Shown piece after piece: positions 22,228-34,463 of a DNA stretch of 64,000 nucleotides; positions within the stretch are counted from its first letter, which is position 1, and the number at the start of each line of letters is the position of its first letter. Under the pieces are notes generated by a model, which made no database searches, was not told where the DNA came from, and saw only the letters and a list, made by a program, of their open reading frames with translations. The stretch is from Budorcas taxicolor (lineage: Eukaryota > Chordata > Mammalia > Artiodactyla > Bovidae). The translations under genes and the position numbers were made by a program. Where the stretch lies: assembly GCF_023091745.1 (NCBI RefSeq), contig NC_068912.1, forward strand, positions 55,916,567 to 55,980,566, written 5' to 3'.

Positions 22228-22700
22228 ATTATTGCCAACACATTTTGAGAATTTATTCAGTTCCAGGTCGTCTTTTAGCATTTGCGTATATTACCTCATC
22301 TGGGCTCAGCTGGTAAAGAATATGCCTGCAATGCATGAGACCCTGGTTCGATTTCTGGGTCAGGAAGATCCCTCAGAGAAGTTATAGGCCCACTTGAGTA
22401 TTCTTTGGCTTCCCTTGTGGTTCAGCTGGTAAAGAATACATCTGCAATGTGGAGACCTGGGTTCGATCCCTGGGTTGGGAAAATTCCCTGGAGAAAGGAA
22501 AGGCTACCCACTCCAGTATTCTGGCCTGGAGAATTCCATGGACTGTATAGTCCATGGGGTTGCAAAGAATCGGACATGACAGGGTGATTTTCACTTTCAC
22601 TTTTCACCTCATTTAATCTTCACAGCAACGTTTTGAGTAGACAATATTAGCCTTATTTTTCTAATGAAGAAACTAAAGCTCTAAAAAATTAGGAATTATA
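22228..22700 (-). repeat. MIR SINE split by a Bov-tA
   Basis: The left part (22228-22299) is the reversed MIR tail (tttgagaatttattcag..tatattacctcat). The right part (22606-22700) continues directly with acctcatttaatcttcacag, then gtagacaatattagcc, then gaagaaactaaagctc. The Bov-tA between them was therefore inserted into a pre-existing MIR. Confidence 0.75.
22300..22605 (+). mobile_element. Bov-tA SINE with two tRNA-like heads
   Basis: The first tRNA-like head (22301 onward: gggctcagctggtaaagaat, B-box-like ggttcgattt) runs into a short body piece ending acttgagtattctt. A second, better head then starts at about 22406 (tggcttcccttgtggttcag, B box ggttcgatccc intact), followed by a complete body and a (TTTCAC)n-like end. 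The repeat acctcat flanks the unit (22293-22299 and 22606-22612). It is a dimeric SINE or a SINE-into-SINE insertion. Confidence 0.85.
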
Positions 22701-24634
22701 GAGTGAATTTCAATATACTGCTAAAGTTGTTATGAACCATAATGTGATGGTTTAAATGGTGACTGAAAACAGCTATCAAAATTCAGAAAGAGAATCAAGA
22801 TTCTCTTCCTCTGTATACCCTCCCTCTGCTTAAAGAAAAATACATCTGAAAGTCTTCAAGTAGCTTTATTTTAAAGGTTATCTTTTACTTTCTTAACTTT
22901 TCAAAGAGGGAATCACTGGTGATAATGGTTACAGTGTTTTATATACTTGATGCTTTGGAAGTTGTTAAGATAGGGAAGGTAATACAGATGATGTGATGTG
23001 ATCCAGAGCCTTCTAAAATGAGGGGAAAGGGCACACCGATTGAGATGTAAGCCAAGGCACTCTCCTTGGGAATTTAGAGCCCTGTGTTTCATTTTCTGAC
23101 CTCACTACAGAGACTTCCACATCATCCAGGCCTGCCATTGGATAATAACTGTGTCCAGCAACCCCTGGGACCCAACCAATTTATCATCTACTCTGCTAGA
23201 GAGATTTTTGGTTCCTTGCATCCCATCTTGTGCTGTGGGGTCTAGCAAAGCCAAAGGGTTGCTAATTGCCATGTTAAATTCTCCTGGCCTCAGCTATTCT
23301 CTCCCCAGTGTCTCTCAATCTCCCAGTCCAATTGGGGACAGTCATAGGAATTTATCTGCCCGCCAGGAGCTCAAAAAGCATTTACTGCTAGTCTGTCTGT
23401 ATCAGCAAAGGAGAACGGTGGTTTTAGTCAGGGTGACTGTGCTCTGCATTTTATGATGCTATTTCATAATAGGAGGTTGCAATCTTCTGCCTACTATAAG
23501 ATAAAAAGGAAAAGAATTCACAAGTTGTGTTTGGGGAAACATTTTCTTGAATTTAAGGTTATCTATCAAGATAACAGTTATTACTAATGTCCTTATCTGA
23601 TGTTGTCTAAATAAAGTCTATTAACTGACTTTACATTCCCAGGTCCAGTTGCAATAACTTTATTATAGCTGTCAATACCCTGTTGAAAATAATAATTCCA
23701 GCATTGATTTCTACTTCTTTTTTGCTTAAAGACCCTTTGGCATCTCCACCAAATTTCTGGATTAAAAAAACCTGCGACATTGGGTAAAGGATTTTAAAAG
23801 TTATTGTGTGAACAAGAGTCCCTAGGTGATCCTTCTTATGCAATATTTTAGACAATTTAATTCTGTTCCGCAAAATATAGAATCTGTGACTCAGGGTGAT
23901 TTTTTTTTTTCTCCTTCCACTTTCAAGTTGAAAAATATTTTAGGCATCATGAAATGCATTTGCATCATTTTCACATGCATCATAATAAACAAGGGCATGC
24001 CTACTGCATCATAGTTGCCATGCCACCATCTTCGGTCTGACCTACACATTTTTAGGCTGACCTAGGAACACAGAAAAAACCTTCCTGCAGCTGCTCCAGT
24101 GTGAAGGGTTATCATTTCTTTTAGTGAGGATGTGTTTGATATATATTGGATGGGAAATGGGCTTTTTTTCAGAAACTGGAGAGAACAGTGCTAAGTGCAT
24201 TACCAACCAAACGCAAATGAGCAAAATGAACTTCCACCTCCCTGTGCAACAGTGGCAGAGGTGGTTTGCGGGTGTCAGGAATATTTGAGTATTTTACTGA
24301 CTTACATGGCACACGATGTGATTGATGCAGGTACTACATTACAAACCACAGTGGTCTGTTCCATTGGAACATGGATTTGAAAGACTGTTGTTCTTGATGA
24401 GACCTTTTTGACTCCTTTCTGCTTGTACACTTCTTGTTCTTTCCAAAGCAGATGATGGGGACTAATGTCGCAGCCCCTAAACAAAAGGACTGAAAAATCT
24501 GGACTTTATTCCTGGCCCAGTCATACAATGTTCTCCTCCCTAGTCCATGTTGATTTTTGTCTGTTCATTTGTTTGTTTTTCTCTTTCAGGTAAGACTCAT
24601 GCCCATGGTTTTTTTAGAGGTCACTTGATGTGGT
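22701..24634. other. Unclassified sequence with a recursive-splice-like motif
   Basis: About 1.9 kb with no interspersed repeat I can name. Part of it (23100-23460) is relatively GC-rich with a 101-codon frame at 23151-23456, which has no recognised domain. The right end carries the motif listed at 24568-24595. Confidence 0.4.
24568..24595 (+). other. Motif matching a recursive (ratchet) splice site
   Basis: A strong polypyrimidine tract (tttgtttgtttttctctt) ends in tcag, followed at once by gtaaga. A good 3' splice site is thus fused to a good 5' splice site (CAG at 24587-24589, GTAAG at 24590-24594). This is the layout of recursive splice sites in very long introns. Whether the window lies in an intron, and on which strand, is not visible. 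Confidence 0.35.
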
Positions 24635-24862
24635 GGAAAGAATACCAGCTTTGGAGTCAGCAAAACCTGAGTGGTGGTCCTGATTCTGCCACGAATACAG
24701 TGTGAGACTTTAGGAAAATTATTTATTCTTTTGGAGATTCAGAATCTTATCTGAAAAATGGAAATCAGATCGCCCACCTTGCAGCACTGTTTGTGAGAAT
24801 TTAATTAAACTTCATAAATATAGTGACCAGCACAGTATAAGTTACATTGTAGGGACCCAATT
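24635..24862 (+). repeat. MIR SINE
   Basis: Nearly complete plus-strand MIR: tggtggaaagaataccagctttggagtcag, then cctgattctgcca, then agactttaggaaaattattt, then atctgaaaaatggaaatcag, then gagaatttaattaaact..gtgaccagcacagtat. One of the best MIR copies here. Confidence 0.75.
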
Positions 24863-25785
24863 ATAATAATAATGGAACATAAACAGATAAGTAAAAACAT
24901 AGGATATTGTGATCTGGTGTCTTTGTTTTTCTTTTTTCTTTTTCAATGGATGCAGTGTCACTTCTGAAGAAATATTAGTTGTCTAGTGGAAGAGGAATTT
25001 GTTTTTAGACACTTTCTCCCTTTACTAAATGCCAATGAAGTTTATATTATTTCTCTGCTGCTTTGATGCAAACATTGAGTGGAATAGTGAGGACATTAAA
25101 TTATTAAGTGAGTCTAGGTGGTAAGCCTAAAAAATAATTGCTTTATAGCCTGTTTAGGAAATGTAGTGATCTGATTTTAACTTTCTTATTTAAAGGATAT
25201 TCTGAACACCCATCCGCTGTTTGAGTTGTTTCTTTGCATTTTCAGCTTCTGTATGTCCCTGAAGGTATTTTCCTATGATGCACATATGAGAGTATATGAG
25301 CCTGAGTTGCCTGAACTCAAGAAGGGACCCCTTCTTTCCGTATGACTAAGTCATTTCTGGTTTGCATCAATCACCCATGATGTGGAGGCTCACAAATGCT
25401 GACCTAGTCAGCCTTCAAGAAGAGGACAACTTTCAATTTACCTCCAAAAAATTTGTTTTGAGGATTGATGTGAGATAGGCCTTGAATCCTAAATTTTCTG
25501 TTTTAAAAGTTATGGTATCATTTTACAAGTTAACAACCAATGTTCGATATTAAAACAGATGGCAATATGATCTGAATTTACTAAGAATTTTTAGTCCTAG
25601 ATTTTTTTTTTTTAAACTGGCTGTGACTTCCCCCAGTGTCTTAACTTCTCTATTCTCTGATCTTTCATCTAGAAAAGAAGGTATTTCAAGTAGGTGATGC
25701 CAGATTTTTCTTCAATAGTAAGGTATAACAATAAGCATAAAAAGGAAAAAAGAGCAGCTCCCAAGATTAATCAGTTTTACAATTA
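24863..25785. other. Unclassified sequence
   Basis: About 0.9 kb, AT-rich. No gene or repeat recognised beyond short T-runs near 25600. Confidence 0.4.
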
Positions 25786-25985
25786 TTGGTGAGACCCTGA
25801 AATTTGCCTGAATTCAAAGAACTAGTTATGTGACCTTGAAAACTTTAATTTCCTCACCTGTGAAATGGGAACACAAGTAACATGAACCTCAGAGGGAAGT
25901 TGTGAAGGTTAACTGAATAATACATGTAAGATGTTTGCCACAGCTTAACCATAAATGTCAGCCACTTGTAGCAGTGACGATAGTA
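25786..25985 (+). repeat. MIR SINE
   Basis: Plus-strand MIR: gttatgtgaccttgaaaact, then tttcctcacctgtgaaatgg, then gttgtgaaggttaactgaat, then taccatgtaag-like tail. The core is well preserved. Confidence 0.7.
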
Positions 25986-26019
25986 GTGGGGACCAGGAAC
26001 TAGCTCTTTAATTCAATTC

Positions 26020-26180
26020 TCACAGCCTGAAACTTTTTAAGTATTAATATCCATATTTTATAGACATAACTGAAGTTCAGAAAGGTTAAGCAATTTTTAA
26101 AATGTCATGTGGTTAGGAAGTGACAGTCAGATTTTGAAACCAGGTCTGTTTAATTTTAACCAGTAGGAAAGATATTTTCT
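26020..26180 (-). repeat. MIR SINE, antisense
   Basis: Reversed MIR: tattaatatccatattttat, then acataactgaagttcagaaa, then ggttaagcaatttttaaaat, then tgtggttaggaagtgacagt..gaaaccaggtct. It lies 35 bp from a plus-strand MIR, so the two form a small inverted pair. Confidence 0.65.
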
Positions 26181-29100
26181 AGCTCTATGATTCTGTGAAA
26201 ATTCTATTTTGATTAGAATTACAAAATGGTTATGAGTTAGTTATTCTGTATTTTTGCTCCCAAAGCACTTTATACATATATATATATAAAACTAGCAACA
26301 CATTCATCATTTCTTGTAACTTTTTTTTTTGTCTGACCAACAATAGACAGTAAGATTTGAGGACAAGAGTCTTGGTTTATGAGGCCAAGAGACAGATCTT
26401 GGCACACAGTAGACATATAAGAATTGTCTTTTGAACAAAATATATTTTAAGAAAATACAGCATCTAGGATGAAGCAAAGGAGAACCAGACAAACAATTTC
26501 ATTGGGTTAATTTGGCTTCAGGGAAAAAACAGAAAAATAGAGACTACAGAAGTAGGATTTTATCAAGGCAGAAGGGTAACAGACATTTAAGGTCAGCTAC
26601 TGTTTAGCCTTGAGGCAGGGCATGGGATTCATTTCAGGAACTTCCTCCTAAAACAATTGCTCTGAACTAAGATTTGACTGGTTCCTGCAATGAACATAAT
26701 TAAAGTTAATCACATTTTTTTATATCCAGAGTAGTTTTAAACTTAGAGATCTGACTATTAAATTTGGACCAAACGGAGGCAGTTCACTTTCAAAGACATT
26801 CTAGGAGAAATTCACTACGGTTGATGTTTTGTATTAAAATTTATATCATCCATCATCCTAATAGATTATACATATGATTTGTCCATCACATTATAAGAGC
26901 AAAATGCTATCTTGTCTCCTTGATACAGTGTCTTAAAGGAAAAAAAAAAAACAAGAAAGAAACACCACACTATTCCTTTTTTTTTTTTTCTTTGAAGTTG
27001 TTCATAGCACACAAGGTCTGGCATCGGGAGTAATTAGAGTAAACCATGCAGAAATCCCAAAGGAAGCAGGCAGGTAGGGTAATGTTTGCTGCATTAAAAA
27101 CTTAAAAAGAAAGCTTGGTGTTTTAGAGGACAAGAAGGTGAACAAACCCTTCCGAGGACGATTAAATGAGTGAATCTGTCTTACCTGTCTAAATGAGACT
27201 CTCTGACCGTACTCTGAGATGTAATGATAATTATGGGAAAAGCTTAAGAGGAAATTTTTAATAATTAACAATGCTACCCTACACAATAGGCAGGCAAATG
27301 TTTTTGAAGATTATGATCAACAGTAACTGTGCACTAGGATCACCTGAGATGCTGGCTGCCACTCCAGGTCTAAGAAAACTGAATCTACTATCCCTAGGAT
27401 GTATTCAGTCCTCCCTACCAACAGGTCCCTTGGGAAACCGTAAAGTTCTATTGACAGGTGAAGACCTCTGACAGATAGGGCCCTTACAGAGGGAGGCTTC
27501 TTTTTCCTCAAACAGTGTCTAATTTTTTTTTCAGTTAGTTTGGTTTGTGTCAAATATATCCCATGCGTATTGCCTTCATATCTCCTTTCCTTATAGGAAG
27601 GCAGAAGGAAGCAAAGTATTTAAAAGCAAAAATAGTGTGAAAATAGGGTTTCTGGATTTAGCAAGTAAAAAAGTCCCACATGTTACATGAAACATACTTA
27701 TACTAAACAATTATTCATTATTTACCTCCAATTCCAGTGTAAATGAATGTCCTATATTTTATCTGTCTACTCTATGCAAAAAGGCATATGTCACAGCCTG
27801 GAGGCAGCCAGCACACTATTTGCAAATGACCTTGCCTGTGAACTGATGCAGAGAAAATTGCATTTGTCACCTAAAATAATTAATCTAAATCTTAAAATGT
27901 TTCCTTTATTTATGAAACAAGAGTTCAAAAGTAGTTTTCATAATGTAACAGCCTCTGTTATAGACTTTGATTCTACTGTGTTCCTTAATTCTACCTAATT
28001 TAATGCTTTATGGTTGTGGTGGTGGTTTTTTAAAGAACTAGGTTTTTAGTCAGTGAAAATAATCTGAAAGAAATGTATCTGTCCTCCAAACTCAAAGTTG
28101 TACTTGATTTTTCACCTAGACAAGTGAAGTGGCTCTTTAAATAATTTCCAACACTAAAATGGACCTAGCTACCAAGAGCTTCAGGAAATCTACATAAAGT
28201 AGGTGATGATAAGCATCTCTCATACACTGAGGTCTGTCTTAGCGTCCTGAACAGGGCAACAGGTGTGGCCACAATGTGAACAGATGCTTCCACATGTGGG
28301 AGTTGGGGTTTGAGTCTGCCTCGGCCTTTTCCTTTGTGTCATTCACTGTGGTGATGTGTGTTTCAAGCTGTTGAACTCCTTTGCCTCACTTTATGCCTCT
28401 ATTTGGTAGAGCTGTGGGCTGTGGTGTGCTATTTCTTTCTTGCATATTTTTATAGGATTGTTAAGAACTTTTTTCTTTTTTTTAATTTTAGTCTTGCTGT
28501 TTTGAGACTTCTGAATCAGACTTTCTGGTCACTGGTTTAGGGTATGATTTTATAGCAGAAGGAGAGAAAAAGAGAGAGAAACAGTAGAGGCATTATTCTT
28601 AAGAGGGAAAAAAGCCCCAGCCAAAGGCAGATGACCTTGCCCTTGTTCTGCCTTGACACGGGAAGTTGAACTGCCCCAGGAAGTCATTAACAGACTAGTA
28701 GTGACTGTTTTGTCAGGTCTTATTGTTTAATTAGATCACAACTTGGTCCCAGTTCTAAAATCCTTTTGGCACATGCCATAATTCTCAGTACTTAGTATCA
28801 AATACTTCTAAGCAGCTGCCTATATAAGGCAAAAAGCAAGTAAATTTAGCATTTGAACTAATTTAATTAAAAACATAACAGACTCTTAGAGTAAGAAGTT
28901 TCTAGTGGTCAGTCACTCAAACTTTTGTGGAAGTGATTGCTCCCTGTGGCTGCAAAATGCTCAATTTGACTACAGGCTTCCTTTGAATCACATTAAGTGT
29001 TTTGCACCGTGTCTGGAGAATAAGTTTTCATCTTCTCAACAGCATATCCTAGTTTGAAGATGCTTCCTCTGTGTTCATGGACAGTGATGTGAATTCCTTT

Positions 29101-29784
29101 AGACACAAAGCTGAATCAAAGTTCTAGACCTGGAGAATGAGAGCTGTTGAAGACTTTACATATTTGGCTCTGAGAATCTGAGCCATCAGAGCTGAGCTTT
29201 CTGGGGATGCATCATCACAATTAATGCCATGCAAAAATTAAAAAGGGGAAAGATCTACAAAGATCTGAGAAATCTCAGTTAAAATAAAAAATTCCCTGGT
29301 CACTCAGTTCAAGGTTCAAGGGCTAAGTATTTTAGGTAAAAAATGCTTAAATGCTGGGAGTTACCAACCTTTCCAAGGAGAAGATGCCAGAGACCAATGA
29401 AATTGATTCTTGAGCTATTTCCCCTAGAGAATCAGCCTGCAGTTCATTTTTATTAATTTCATTCTTCTGCCTCTGGTGATATTTCTATTGATATCTTCCC
29501 TTTTCTTTTTTTTTTAAAATGTGTCAAAGTCCATCAATTATTTCTGTTGTTTATATCTTCCTACATTAAATCCATTTAACAAAGCTCATCCTGTTGGATT
29601 GTGTTAATATTTCCCTTTACATGTCTCTCCATTTCCTGTATCTGTAGAGTGATGATTTTGTTTTTCCAAATTTTGTTTTCAATGTTTTTCCAAAATGTAC
29701 CAAGTATTTCACAAATTGTATTAAGAGGATGGTATAGAAAAACTTAGGAGACATGTTACCTCAGATTGCTGAGGTTGACAGTCT
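26181..29784. other. Long unclassified stretch (3.6 kb)
   Basis: The largest interval without an element I can name. It has a short (TA)n at about 26274-26289 and A- or T-runs near 26320, 26940, 26983 and 29508. A segment at about 27650-27770 (ggatttagcaagtaaaaaag, acatacttatactaaaca) resembles a widely dispersed mammalian repeat whose name I cannot place. Reading frames are short (up to about 94 codons) and overlap. No gene supported. Confidence 0.45.
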
Positions 29785-30749
29785 TGGCAGAGAAGGCATC
29801 TTATGTGTGAAACTCAAGGAGTATGAAAAAGGAGAATAACAAATGAAACTGCAAGTGTGATTTCAGTGTGAAAAGACGATAAATTGTGAAGGTTGACCAA
29901 TAGATGATATGGCTAAAAAGAAAAGCAAGAATAGAATTGTAAAGAATATTGCACACCACAATAGGGTTTGATTTTCATCCTGGTGGGAAAAAGGCATAGT
30001 AAAGGATCTTAAAGAGAGTAATTTCTGCTTTTGAAAGATCACTCTGGAAAAATGTGGAGAATGGCTATGAGTAAGGAAAAAATATGAAGTAAAAGAGCGT
30101 TGAAAGTGAAAGTGAAGTCGCTCAGTCGTGTCCAACTCTTTGCGACCCCGTGGTCTATAGCCTACTAGGCTCCTCGCTCCATGGGATTCTCCAGGCAAGA
30201 ATACTAGAATGGGTTGCCATTTCCTTCTCCAGGGGAGCTTCCCAACCCAGGGATCGAACCTGGGCCTCCCACATTCCAGGCAGACGCTTTAACCTCTGAG
30301 CCACCAGGAAAGCCCTGGTAGAGTGGTAGAGGCTATTTTAGTAAATTAAGCAAGAAACAGTATCAGAAACTCAGATAGTAATCATGCAAAAAGCTAGGTA
30401 GAATCCATGGTGAACAGTTAAAAGATGAAAGTGTGAGTGAGTGACAAGACAGTGAAGGGTAACTGTTTTCAGTCTTGGTAAAAAGAGGAATTGTGGAGAT
30501 GATTCATTCATTTATTGAGAAAGCAGAAACAAAGATGAAAGCCCCAGTCTGGACATGTTGAGCCTGCAGTATCTATCGTACACATAACTGCAGATATTCA
30601 GTTAGCTGAGAGTCATAAATAGAGGATCCATTGGTCTGTCTGTAGAGTGCTGTGGAATCTCAAGAATAAATGAGATCACCAAAAGAGCACTCTAGACTCT
30701 AGAGTAGAGTCTAGGACAAGAGGTAGGAATAAATCAAAGAAGGCTCTAT
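29785..30749 (-). repeat. L2 (CR1-clade) LINE, antisense, split by Bov-tA
   Basis: The left part (29785-30100) follows antisense L2 ORF2: gggtttgattttcatcctgg, then gaaagatcactctgg..tgtggagaatgg. The Bov-tA at 30102-30315 interrupts it. The right part resumes with ggtagaggctattttagtaa, then gtctggacatgttgagcctg, then taaatgagatcacc. Colinear order across the SINE supports one old element. Confidence 0.65.
30102..30315 (-). mobile_element. Bov-tA SINE with intact pol III boxes
   Basis: Antisense full-length copy: (GAAAGT)n-like end, body (gtgtccaactctttgcgacc, attctccaggcaagaatact), then the tRNA-like head. On the minus strand the A-box-like tggctcagagg and the B box ggttcgatccc are both intact. 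It interrupts an old L2. Its flanks share only a weak match. Confidence 0.92.
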
Positions 30750-32427
30750 GTAACCAAAATGAGGAAGAAAGAATGTCAAGAATTTCATGTAAAGATGGAC
30801 ACAATAAAGCACAGAAATGGTATAGACCTAACAGAAGCAGAAGATATTAAAAAGAAGTGGTAAGAATACACAGAACTATACAAAAAAGATCTTCATGACC
30901 CAGACAACCATGATGGTGTGACCACATCTAGAGTCAGACATCCTGGAATGTGAAGTCAAGTGGGCTTTAGGAAGCATCACTACGAACAAAGCTAGTGGAG
31001 GTGATGGAATTCCAGTTGAGCTATTTCAAATTCTAAAAGATGATGCTGTGAAAGTGCTGCACTCAATATGCCAGCAATATGCAGGCTACACTCAATATAC
31101 CAGAAAACTCAGCAGTGGCCACAGGACTGGAAAATGTCAGTTTTCATTCCAATTCCAAAGAAAGGCAACACCAAAGAACATTCAGACTACAACACAATTA
31201 CACTCATCTCACATGCTAGCAAAGTAATGCTCAAAATTATCCAAACTAGGCTTCAACATTATGTGAACTGAGAACTTACAGATGTTCAAGCTGTATTTAG
31301 AAAAGGCAGAGGAACCAGAGATCAAATTGCCAACATCTGTTGGATCATAGAAAAAGCAAAATTTCCAGAAAAATACCTACTTCTGCTTTATTGACTATAC
31401 CAAAGCCTTTGACTGTGTGGATCACAACAAACTGTGGAAAATTATGGAAGAGATGGGAATACCAGACCACCTGACCTGCCTCCTGAGAAATCTATATGCA
31501 GGTAGAGAGCAGCAACAGTTAGAACCTGACATGGAACAACAGACTGGTTCCAAATTGGGAAAGGATTCAAGGCTGTATATTGTCACCCTGCTTATTTAAC
31601 TTATATGCAGAGAATATCATGTGAAATGCTGAGCTGGATAAAACACAAGCTGGAATCAAGATTGCTGGGAGAAATAATAATAACCTCAGATATGCAGATG
31701 ACACCACCCTTATGGCAGAAAGTGAAGAAGAACTAAAGAGCCTCTTGATAAAAGTGAAAGAGGAGAGTGAAAAAGCTGGCTTAAACCTCAACATTCAGAA
31801 AACTGAGATCTTGGCATCCGGTCCCATCACTTCATGGCAAATAGATGGGGAAATAATGGAAACAGTGAGATACTTTATTTTCTTGGACTCCAAAATCACT
31901 GCAGACGGTGACTGCAGCCATGAAATTAAAAGACTTTTGGTCCCTGGCAGAAAAGCTATGACCAACCTAGACAGCATATTAAAAAGCAGAGATGTTACTT
32001 TGCCACAAAGGTCCATCTAGTTAAAGCTATGGTTTTTCCAGTAGTCATGTATGGATGTGAGAGTTGGACCATAAAGAAAGCTGAGTGCTGAAGAGCTTAT
32101 GCTTTTGAACTGTGGTGTTGGAGAAGACTCTTGTGAGTCCCTTGGACTGCAAGATTAAACCAGTCAGTCCTAAAGTTAATCAGTCCTGCATATTCATTGG
32201 AAGGACTGATGCTAAAGCTGAAATTCCAATACTTTGGCCACCTGATGCAAAGAACTTACTCACTGGAAAAGACCCTGATGCTGGGAAAGTTTGAAGACAG
32301 GAGGAGAAGGGGATGACAGAGGTTGAGATGGTTGGATGGCCTCACCAACTTGATGTACAAATCTGGTATGCTTCAGTCCATGGTGTCACAAAGAGTCACA
32401 TGATTGAGTGACTGTACTGAAATGAAC
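30750..32427 (+). mobile_element. BovB LINE, 1.7 kb of ORF2 and 3' end
   Basis: 5'-truncated copy from the MGSIKDRNGMDLTEAEDI region through the reverse transcriptase to a short decayed tail. Visible ORF2 blocks are VFIPIPKKGN near 31160, an intact LRYADD near 31690, NIQKTEILASGPITSW near 31790 and the zinc-knuckle-like WCW region near 32115. It has several frameshifts, and the CGA codon is TGA at 32314-32316. A candidate 8-bp target-site duplication is ggctctat (30742-30749) against ggctcaat (32428-32435). Confidence 0.93.
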
Positions 32428-33737
32428 GGCTCAATACTATCAATTAGAGAAGTGGGCCCTGAAAATTTCTTTGCATTCAGTAGCTGGGCACTCATTGGTG
32501 ACTTTATCAGAGATGGTTTCATACAAGTAATATTGTAGATCTAATTGCAATGGGATTGTTGAGTTAGTTTTAATAATTTGTGTCTTTCAAAAATTTGAAA
32601 TTTGGAATTTCTTCATTTTTAAAATTTGTCCATTTAATCTAAGGTGTCATATTTATTGGTATAAAATATTTCATAATATTCTCTAATTGTGATTTAATCT
32701 CTATAGGAGTCATGATATCTTCTCTTTCTGGATGTGGGTAGTTTGTTTTTTCTCTTTTTATCTTGATTTGTCTAGCTGGAAGTTCATATTTTTTTGTTGT
32801 TCAAATAATACATGGTTTCATTGTTTCATTATATTCTTTTTCTATTTCATTAATTTCCCCTCTTTATTATTTCCATTCTTATGCATATTCTCCCTCTTGT
32901 TTTTTTAGTTTTTAAGTTGGGAACTTGGATCATTAAATTTTAAATTTTATCTTTTCAAATAGAAACAATTAACACTATAAAATTTGCTCCAAGTTTTAGC
33001 TATACTCATGATTTTGATATGCAATATTTTAAGTTTCACTCACACATTTTATAATTTTTTTCATGTTTTCTCCATGAGTTATTTAGAAGCATGTTGTTTT
33101 ATTTTCACATATTTGAGGATTTCCCAGATAACTTTCTGTTATTAGTTTCTTTTATGGCTAGATAACACACACTATGAAATTTCAATTTCATTTTAAAAAT
33201 TGTTGCAGTCTGTTTGATGATTTAAATGAACATTTGCATATTTTAAGATATGTATTCCAAGAACTTTGGGGCATTCTATATATGCTAATTATAGCATATA
33301 ATTGTTGCTTATCGTAGTTCAACTCTCTTACATTCTTACCGACTTTCTGTCAATTTGCTCCATCAATATTTGTCCTTTTGGTTTATTCAGATTTTGCTTT
33401 GTGCATTTTGAAGCCCTGTTATTAAGTGCATAGATATTTAAGATTGCTTTGTTTCCTTGATGGACTGACCCGTTTATCATCATGAAAGTTCAGGTAATAC
33501 ACCTTGTTTTAAGGTTTATCTAATATTAATTATAGTCACTCCAGTTGCTTTATGCTAAGAGTTTGGATAATATGGCTTTATTTCCCTTTTTGTTTTCAGC
33601 CTAGCTATGTTATTATATTAAAATGAGTTTCTTGTTAATAGCACAGAATTTGGACTTTAAGTATACAGTTTGATCATTTCTTTTAATTAGAAGTTCAGAC
33701 CATTTGCATTTAATATGAGTATTTATATGATAAGGTT

Positions 33738-34234
33738 TGTCAGGAAAGCATATGCTCCTTGGTTCTGTCTCGTCACCACAAAGTTTTGTGAGTGATGGAC
33801 ATTAAAGCTCTCAGTGGGTCACAGCTCTCGGGTCTTGGACAGACCATGTTATAGCTCTCAGGTCTTGAACAGACTGTGTTATAGCTGTTAGACAAATCAG
33901 TGTTATAGCTCCATGTTACAGCTCTATTTTATTTAAAAAATAGCAGGAGAATCCATCCTTCTGGCTTGAGGGCATGCTGACCCAAAGACACGAAGAAAAG
34001 AGTGGGAGAGCGTGCCAGCGCATGGGAGAGAGAGAGAGAGCCCTTTGCCTCCTCTTTTTATATGCTTTTTCCTCCCTCTGGGCCTGCCCTATGTAAATTA
34101 GGCTAGCCAGGAGTGCTGTTCCTTCTACCTGAGGTGTTTTACCTTCCTTTGTTCTATTTTCATGGGCTTTTCCCTTCCTTGTCTTTTAGCCACCACCATT
34201 TTGAACTCCTGCTTCCTATTCTAACTACCTAACA
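33738..34234 (+). mobile_element. Solo LTR of a ruminant ERV (BTLTR1-like)
   Basis: A 497-bp unit starting TGTCAGG and ending CTAACA. It has an imperfect 30-bp tandem repeat in its left part (33823-33882, plus partial third unit), a GA run and a TATA-like tttttatatg at 34056-34065. It shares ordered blocks with the LTR at 40537-40912 (ccttggttctgtctc, gctgacccaaag, gccctatgtaaatt, cctttgttctattttcatg). It sits inside L1M with GGTT at both edges (33734-33737 and 34235-34238), so no internal ERV genes remain. The family name is from memory. Confidence 0.8.
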
Positions 34235-34463
34235 GGTTTAAATCATTAGTTTTCTATTTTTTTCTATTTGTGACATCTATTTTTTATTCCTTTTTTAGTC
34301 TTTTCCTGCCTTTTTATGGATTGAATATTTTTAGCATTTTATTTTACTTTTGCATATTGGCTTATTAGCAATACTTTTTTGTTTATTTTTTACTGATTGC
34401 CTTAGAGCTTACAAAATGCATTTTACTATCATAATTGCTTTTCCATTTTGGACGACTAACCAT

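Noticed and set aside
22300..22605. tRNA genes from tRNA-like heads with B boxes (also at 30102-30315, 56684-56897 and other SINEs)
   Set aside because: The heads belong to Bov-tA SINEs. I see no complete cloverleaf with a paired acceptor stem, and the BovB-derived body follows each head.
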